From RGIG9114 sp045592865 (GTDB lineage: Bacteria; Bacillota; Clostridia; Oscillospirales; JAGBHD01), in assembly GCA_045592865.1 (NCBI GenBank), contig JAZNVP010000056.1, positions 1-27,897 on the forward strand: 27,897 bases of DNA, given 5' to 3'. The position numbers were made by a program, and so were the translations under genes. Below the pieces are notes generated by a model. It worked only from the letters and a program-made list of their open reading frames with translations, did not search any database and had not been told where the DNA came from. Of this stretch, positions 25,301 through 27,897 are shown piece by piece. Numbering within the stretch: position 1 is the first letter of the stretch; every line of letters starts with the position of its first letter.

Positions 25301-25599
25301 ACTTCGACGGAACCTTCAAGGTAGAATATGCTTATGAAACGGAAAATGGCGAAGCAGAAAAGGTTCTCTTTAAGAACGTTTTCACGGCTAAGCCCGAGCC
25401 TAAGCCCGAGCCCAAGCCCGAACCCGAGCCCGAACCCGAGCCCAAGCCCGAACCCGAGCAACCCGAGGAAAAACCCGAGATCAATCCCGGAACAGGTGTT
25501 GGCTTTGACTTCACACTCTGGATAGCTCTCTTGTTCGTTTCCGGCGGTGGCATATTTGCATCAGGATTTCTTGGTAAAAAGAAAAAGGAAAGTAACTAA
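19306..25599 (+). CDS. Giant cell-wall-anchored adhesin: VWA plus tandem pilin-like isopeptide domains
   Basis: A 2097-residue surface protein. Signal peptide at residues 1-34 (MKNKKGLLKK, hydrophobic core, TAFGA). A VWA domain follows, with MIDAS motif DLSGS at 126-130 and MSDG at 267-270. A Cys insertion (CDC-x6-CENC) lies at 815-827. Then come about nine Ig-like domains of SpaA/FctA (Spy0128) type, each starting GEKxLxG or similar and ending FxNxY. Candidate Lys-Asn isopeptide pairs are K872-N991, K1003-N1114, K1132-N1250, K1266-N1378, K1394-N1505, K1520-N1627, K1648-N1773, K1788-N1906 and K1921-N2024. A Pro/Glu/Lys stalk (2029-2058), NPGTG (2060-2064), a hydrophobic helix and GKKKKESN form the sorting signal. 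No sortase gene is in the window. AGAGGAG precedes ATG 19306. Confidence 0.92.
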   Translation: MKNKKGLLKKILSGFLSAVIFFNALPVMTTAFGADPGNPYYTKVADDSTMSGWKKYFDLNNISTANAGGVWTDKTVLKDTSAPELYGKISMKDEDKNFLTALSAIAANKEIVGYSTVPTDTVFVLDLSGSMSSTAVSQLVEATNEAITELNKVNNNNRVGVVLYSGSSSNRTYDNAVARLLPIGRYSPNNSGEFITYNSYNENVSVVNSIKNANPNVEFESKSRGGATYIQAGLWEAYRMFDAVDDIKIENGNWQEDKLRMPIVVLMSDGAPTLGTNSYANVSGVNANVGDGNDTNITAGQGFLVQLTASYIKNSIENKYQVKTEEGAGRSLFYSLAYNFNGITTQNARNIAQSVLDPDSSTLTDSLWATYNRLTTGSMNVSVEGRNGGTTNVLVSKNSYVTDKSYVDEFFTATDGKLTAAFRDIVEEILLQSRYYPTHLEGGSPDFSGYVEFTDIIGDYMEVKDIKGILLGDTLYDGHMMASKLADTTEEGLGTPENPTDLGDEFIRAVKTRLGINDAADARELVAKAYMDGQLRYNNENDWSNYISWYAKSDGTYAGFYDEDGTEPVPADAVYINRSYGFLGETTGSIKNSDMMYMSVQVSTDIETGKQTVIWKIPASLVPMVTYLVSLKGTNVDNATDVNVTIEDETVEPIRLIFETGLRSDLNELNITRITDEEHIGDDNVTRRFWNNYFDISDPSHDNHVTTLAEFNPNKENERFYYPFDSAVFKKVGNDYVLVEENENLNVNGEYYHRRYIFREGEDLPIFLYERMSSVSIGVARWDATYVTKTGETGAYVVKKGTPARELNMYNQIKCDCDPQVEDCENCNLSESAYMVFHPYIVENNELISVDMNLGNNGLLEVTPAQGLKLSKTIDVQGVSEQFRFRITVKDASGTPVSGNFDGYKTALDVVLLGEPETVTLSSNGVYELDLKNNETFWLVGLPAGASWVIEEISTGNDYKVKSVHVNGVSTGTVATGTIAANFIDDARFVNALIGDGNLAVSKNVVDTEGNKVDVNPNVKFAIDVVLKDENGQAVTGTFETNNSSVGSVTTDQNGKIRLELSGGETIVIRGIDEETRYEVSEPVVKTGFTLDRGKSELTGIISADVNNQAVVVNTYDPTGVSGNGIGIVIEKEISGSRTEWVNGESYEFVVERNGVSAPIKSGLIGYNSAEKKLRFDLSDQTFEEAGTYYFRIYEKEGNFGGITYDKKVASFKVMVADDGMDGDLEIISVENEANTTVSGNYIVTASFNNIYAPSGTVSETIEITKQFTSGNHSLSGYQFALYDMDPSVSADAEEILRSGLTDAAGLTSITLNYSADDVGRTFTYYLSEIGRGELKNNIRYDDAVYEVIIKVVDNLDGTISSEMKIDGVANNAVSFTNEYVPSASDFITISGEKVIDGDRAINAGEFKFKISADTLGAPPPSVTEVVNDVNGNFSFPAIEFGDSHKGNTYVYKINEVDTGIGGFEYSQTVYKVTVNVTDNGNQTITATSSISDGLNTVSDIEFINKYDAEDAKVTLNGEKILTGKTLTNDEFSFKLEATGNTVLPAGYQNVVTNSGRFFKFRELVFDKAGVYTYKITEVNGGIANYDYDESVYEVTVTVTDNSEGVLSAAVSLKKNGAESSEIVFRNGFVPTPINYDITADHKFGGEKDLEGRPLNENEFEFVLINAINGVQIGESVKNDANGRFTFPAVKLREAGIHYFKITEVVGEEKGITYDASSYHVRLEVTQGVDGVLTVTDEKLYKGTVTKQEVGGVLTEVTEYKHIVNNPKIVFENIYKADPAYVTLEATKVLEGKELEDKEFKFDLHKTDSSYAIGDGTIYENDVYLSLNDDGTGSVRFITLPFGEEGTYHYVIVEDELDEKGITTDKTKYEIEIEVVDNHKGDLKASVKVNGEDLNGEIKETVKFNNVYKAAETFIVIEGEKILEGRDIKKDEFEFELYSENSTLPWTAKNDENGKISFIKIPVSEAGEYIYTVKEVKGSDEEITYDETVYTVKATVTDNFDGTFKVEYAYETENGEAEKVLFKNVFTAKPEPKPEPKPEPEPEPEPKPEPEQPEEKPEINPGTGVGFDFTLWIALLFVSGGGIFASGFLGKKKKESN
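25388..25480 (+). repeat. Short tandem repeat encoding the Pro-Glu/Lys stalk
   Basis: Repeated hexamers of CCCGAG, CCCGAA and CCCAAG encode alternating Pro-Glu and Pro-Lys (residues 2029-2058). In-frame slippage would change stalk length without a frameshift. Confidence 0.85.
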
Positions 25600-25602
25600 A
25601 TA

Positions 25603-25637
25603 AAAAAGGAAGGAAGCCTTTGGCTTCCTTCCTTTTT
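25603..25637. terminator. Bidirectional terminator between adhesin and Crp/Fnr genes
   Basis: GGAAGGAAGCC (25608-25618) pairs with GGCTTCCTTCC (25622-25632), loop TTT, flanked by A-run 25602-25607 and T-run 25633-25637, so it can act on both strands. Confidence 0.93.
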
Positions 25638-25638
25638 G

Positions 25639-26298
25639 CTACAACAGTCTGAAATGATTTTTTTGGCTTTCGAGAATTCCCTCGGCTCGAAGTTTACTTA
25701 TCTCTGCCGAAAGACCGCTTCTCTCGACCTCAAGATAGTCAGCTAATTCCTGACGGTCGAAGGGAATATAAAAATTATTTTTTCCTGCTCTTTTTGCCTC
25801 TGCAGAAAGATATGCAAGAAGCTTTTCCCTTGTGGTGCGTTTAGAGGTGATCTCTATTCTTTGATGGAACATTATCGATTTTGTTGCGAGGTCCTTCATC
25901 AGATTAAAAATAAGCTGATGGTGGAAGCCGCAACCGTTTTTGCAGGTGTGGAGAATGTGGGCGCAGTCGATAAGCATAATATCGCTCAGTTCGGTTGCAA
26001 TAACTGAAACGGGAATGGTTTTTGTTTCAGCACAGGCAAATGCTTCGGCAAACATTTCCGAAGGACCGACGTTCCCGAGAATGCTTCGGTTTCCGTAGTA
26101 ATCGACCTGCATTATCTGCACCGATCCCGAAAGCACGATGCCAATAAATTTTGCAGAATTGCCTTCTGCCATAACGGTATATTTTTTATCGTAGGTTTCG
26201 ACCGTTGCACCAAGGCAGGAGAGCATTCTTAAAAGATCTTCGTCTTCTATCCCGATAAAAAGAGGACATTTTTTTAAAATATTTAAATATTTTTTCAA
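25639..26298 (-). CDS. Crp/Fnr family transcriptional regulator
   Basis: A 219-residue regulator. Residues about 10-125 form the cyclic-nucleotide-binding-like effector domain (PLFIGIEDEDLLRML, VLSGSVQIMQVDYYGNRSIL, GPSEMFAEAFAC). A long dimer helix follows, then a winged HTH of Crp type at about 150-219 (RQELADYLEVERSGLSAEIS, LRAEGILE). The start is TTG at 26298-26296 with AAGGAG eight bases upstream on the minus strand; no ATG fits. Cysteines near residues 114-126 (DCAHILHTCKNGCGFH) could serve redox or metal sensing, as in regulators near hcp or oxygen-stress genes. It is divergent from the ferredoxin-like gene with a shared palindrome between them. Confidence 0.92.
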   Translation of the reverse strand: MKKYLNILKKCPLFIGIEDEDLLRMLSCLGATVETYDKKYTVMAEGNSAKFIGIVLSGSVQIMQVDYYGNRSILGNVGPSEMFAEAFACAETKTIPVSVIATELSDIMLIDCAHILHTCKNGCGFHHQLIFNLMKDLATKSIMFHQRIEITSKRTTREKLLAYLSAEAKRAGKNNFYIPFDRQELADYLEVERSGLSAEISKLRAEGILESQKNHFRLL

Positions 26299-26312
26299 AA
26301 TTTTTCTCCTTT

Positions 26313-26328
26313 TGTTGAATTTTCAACA
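26313..26328. promoter_or_regulatory. Crp/Fnr-type operator palindrome
   Basis: TGTTGAATTTTCAACA is a perfect 16-bp palindrome of the TGTTGA-N4-TCAACA type, close to Fnr/Crp boxes. Its centre (26320.5) is about -41.5 from the predicted plus start near 26362 and just downstream of the predicted minus start near 26331. Confidence 0.75.
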
Positions 26329-26337
26329 GAATTTATG

Positions 26338-26366
26338 AGTATATTCTACTATAATAAGGTTGTAAA
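26338..26366 (-). promoter_or_regulatory. Promoter of the Crp/Fnr gene
   Basis: On the minus strand: TTTACA (26366-26361), 17 nt, TATACT (26343-26338). The predicted start near 26331 puts the operator at about +3 to +18, suited to self-repression. Confidence 0.55.
26350..26355 (+). promoter_or_regulatory. -10 box of the stress operon, lacking a -35
   Basis: Perfect TATAAT, but the -35 position (26327-26332, CAGAAT) is non-consensus and merges with the operator, as at activator-dependent class II promoters. Confidence 0.6.
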
Positions 26367-26384
26367 ATCAAGGAGGAAATTTGA

Positions 26385-27074
26385 ATGATCAGAAAAATCA
26401 TTAAGATAGATGAAGAAAAATGTGACGGCTGCGGCGCTTGTTCTAAAGCCTGTCACGAAGGCGCTATCGAGATGGTGAACGGAAAGGCAAAGCTAACGAG
26501 AGAAGATTACTGCGACGGACTTGGTGACTGTTTACCCGCCTGTCCTACGAACGCGATAACCTTTGAAGAAAGGGAGGCTCCCGAATATAACGAGGAAGCG
26601 GTTTTAAAGGCAAAGGCTGAGAAAGTAAAACTTCCTTGCGGATGCCCCGGAAAAGAGGCGAAAACGATAAAACGAAGTGCTCCTGCTTTAAAGGCTGCCG
26701 CGGCGGCTACAAGCAAACTTTCACAGTGGCCCTGCCAGATAAAGCTTGTTCCAACTATAGCACCTTATTTTGAAAATGCAAATCTTCTTGTTGCGGCAGA
26801 CTGCACCGCTTTTGCTTACGGTAATTTCCATGACGAGTTTATTCGCAACCACATAACCCTTATAGGTTGCCCAAAACTCGACGAAGGCGACTATGCCGAG
26901 AAGCTAACGGCGATAATCAGAAACAACAACATTAAAAGCGTTAAGGTTGTCAGAATGGAGGTTCCTTGTTGCAGCGGAATTGAAAACGCAGTTAAAAGGG
27001 CGCTGATGGCAAGTGGTAAATTCATTCCCTGGCAGGTAATAACGATATCAACCGACGGACAAATTTTAGATTAA
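26385..27074 (+). CDS. 4Fe-4S ferredoxin-type protein with Cys-rich C-terminal region
   Basis: A 229-residue cytosolic electron-transfer-type protein. Residues 13-23 form a complete cluster motif, C-x2-C-x2-C-x3-C (CDGCGACSKAC). The second motif is incomplete, Cys43-x5-Cys49-x3-Cys53-Pro (YCDGLGDCLPACP), with one cysteine fewer than usual, so a 3Fe-4S cluster or an outside ligand is possible. The C-terminal ~130 residues contain PCGCPG, WPCQIKLVPTIAPYF, AADCTAFAYGNFH, IGCPKLD and EVPCCSGIE, likely another metal or cluster site. Start ATG 26385 follows AAGGAGG. Such proteins are commonly found beside hcp and Crp/Fnr genes in Clostridia (recalled, not searched). It heads an operon with desulfoferrodoxin and ferritin. 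Confidence 0.85.
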   Translation: MIRKIIKIDEEKCDGCGACSKACHEGAIEMVNGKAKLTREDYCDGLGDCLPACPTNAITFEEREAPEYNEEAVLKAKAEKVKLPCGCPGKEAKTIKRSAPALKAAAAATSKLSQWPCQIKLVPTIAPYFENANLLVAADCTAFAYGNFHDEFIRNHITLIGCPKLDEGDYAEKLTAIIRNNNIKSVKVVRMEVPCCSGIENAVKRALMASGKFIPWQVITISTDGQILD

Positions 27075-27103
27075 ATAATATTATTATTATGGAGGATAAA
27101 ATT

Positions 27104-27484
27104 ATGAAAGAAAGCAAATTCTATATCTGCGAAAGATGCGGAAACATTGCAGAGAAAATTAACGATTCGGGCGTTCCTATGATGTGTTGCGGTCAGAAAA
27201 TGACCGATCTCAAAGCAGGGATTGTTGAAGCCAGCCACGAAAAACACATACCTGTTACCTGCGTTAAGGATAACTTGGTTAAGGTAACCGTGGGCTCGGT
27301 TCTTCATCCGATGGAAGAAAAACACAGTATTCTCTGGGTCTATCTTCTTACCGACAAGGGTGGATACAGAAAGCATTTAGATGTTGGCGCTTCTCCCGAG
27401 GTAACCTTTGCACTCTCTGATGAGAAGCCGATAGCGGTTTATGCTTATTGCAATCTTCACGGCCTTTGGAAAGCAGATATCTAA
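27104..27484 (+). CDS. dfx: Desulfoferrodoxin (superoxide reductase, two iron centres)
   Basis: A 126-residue protein that reduces superoxide to hydrogen peroxide without making oxygen; cytosolic. The N-terminal centre I ligands are Cys9, Cys12, Cys28 and Cys29. Centre II ligands are His48, His68, His74, Cys116 and His119 (CNLHG), with Glu46-Lys47 beside His48, a spacing that agrees closely with the Desulfovibrio enzyme. Length is normal. I chose ATG 27104 because GGAGG (27091-27095) precedes it; an in-frame ATG at 27089 overlaps that site. It follows the ferredoxin-like gene by 29 bases and precedes ferritin. Confidence 0.96.
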   Translation: MKESKFYICERCGNIAEKINDSGVPMMCCGQKMTDLKAGIVEASHEKHIPVTCVKDNLVKVTVGSVLHPMEEKHSILWVYLLTDKGGYRKHLDVGASPEVTFALSDEKPIAVYAYCNLHGLWKADI

Positions 27485-27498
27485 GGGGGAACAGAAAG

Positions 27499-27897
27499 AT
27501 GGATAAAAAGGTTCATAAACTATTAAACGAGCAGATAAACAAGGAACTGTATTCTGCGTATCTTTACCTCGATTTTTCGAACTATTTCAAGGCGGCAGGA
27601 CTTGACGGTTTTGCTAACTGGTATATGATTCAAGCGCAGGAGGAAAGAGATCACGCGATGCTTTTCTACACCTATCTTCAGAACGAAAATCAGGTTGTAA
27701 CGCTTGATGCTATTGCTAAGCCTGACAAGGAACTTAAGAGCCATATGGACGTTTTGAAGGCAGGACTTGAGCACGAAGAATACGTAACCTCGCTCATAAA
27801 CGATATCTATGGCGCGGCTTACGACGTTAGAGATTTCCGCACGATGCAGTTTTTGTACTGGTTCGTTAAGGAGCAGGGTGAAGAGGAGACAAACGCA
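27499..27897 (+). CDS. ftnA: Ferritin (3'-truncated by the window edge)
   Basis: The first 133 codons of a non-haem bacterial ferritin (usually about 165-170 residues) that oxidises and stores iron in a 24-subunit shell. Ferroxidase residues are visible as Glu16, Glu49 and His52 (NKELYSAY and QAQEERDHA), and the third helix has GLEHEEYVTSLI. ATG 27499 follows AAGGGGGA, 14 bases after the desulfoferrodoxin stop. Pairing with superoxide reductase fits removal of free Fe2+ during oxygen exposure. No stop codon occurs before the window ends. Confidence 0.95.
   Translation, partial: MDKKVHKLLNEQINKELYSAYLYLDFSNYFKAAGLDGFANWYMIQAQEERDHAMLFYTYLQNENQVVTLDAIAKPDKELKSHMDVLKAGLEHEEYVTSLINDIYGAAYDVRDFRTMQFLYWFVKEQGEEETNA

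Noticed and set aside
24985..25461. 158-aa minus-strand reading frame rich in Gly-Leu
   Set aside because: It is the reverse complement of the Pro-Glu/Lys stalk and stalk domains of the adhesin; low-complexity shadow without a ribosome site.

Overview
The window looks like a chromosome segment of an anaerobic, low-to-mid-GC Firmicute, most likely a gut-type Clostridia (Oscillospiraceae/Ruminococcaceae-like). Supporting signs are AGGAGG-type ribosome sites, sigma-A promoters with a 17-nt spacer and an extended TGn -10, a sortase-anchored adhesin, Gram-positive LicC/LicD enzymes, and an anaerobe's superoxide reductase and ferritin genes. No rRNA, tRNA, insertion sequence or CRISPR array was seen. 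The taxonomic placement is inference.

Layout: (1) 1-2300 holds the 3' part of a class II galT and a beta-helix (pectate-lyase-fold) protein. (2) 2300-4675 holds rsmE on the minus strand and a plus-strand regulator with a helix-turn-helix at each end. They diverge from a compact promoter pair sharing one palindromic -35 box. Two tandem ~125-bp hairpin-rich units lie between that pair and rsmE. (3) 4730-14340 is a long surface-glycan operon: a two-promoter leader, phosphoglycosyl transferase, nucleotide-sugar epimerase, LicD, Stealth phosphotransferase, Wzx-like flippase, Wzy-like polymerase/ligase, second LicD, zinc-dependent phospholipase C-like protein, and a LicC-like cytidylyltransferase with a winged-helix domain fused in front. 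(4) 14412-18838 is a second unit with its own TTGACA promoter: a second winged-helix/LicC-like protein with an altered nucleotide-binding signature, then a substrate-binding lipoprotein, ATPase and fused double permease of the Fbp/Pot/phosphonate type. (5) 18949-25637 encodes a 98-aa Cys-rich protein translationally coupled to a 2097-aa cell-wall adhesin: VWA domain, about nine pilin-like domains with candidate Lys-Asn isopeptide pairs, a Pro-rich stalk and an NPGTG anchor. (6) 25639-27897 holds a Crp/Fnr regulator divergent from a ferredoxin-like protein, desulfoferrodoxin and ferritin. A single 16-bp palindrome sits where it could both activate the stress genes and repress the regulator.

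How the parts may work together: blocks 3 and 4 together resemble a pathway that builds a capsular or teichoic-like polymer and decorates it with a phosphorylated amino-alcohol (phosphocholine or a relative such as 2-aminoethylphosphonate). There is no LicA kinase or LicB choline permease in the window. Instead an ABC importer is co-transcribed with the second cytidylyltransferase, suggesting import of an already phosphorylated or phosphonate substrate. This, and possible regulation by the fused DNA-binding domains, is the most interesting hypothesis here. Block 6 is a conventional oxygen/iron-stress operon.
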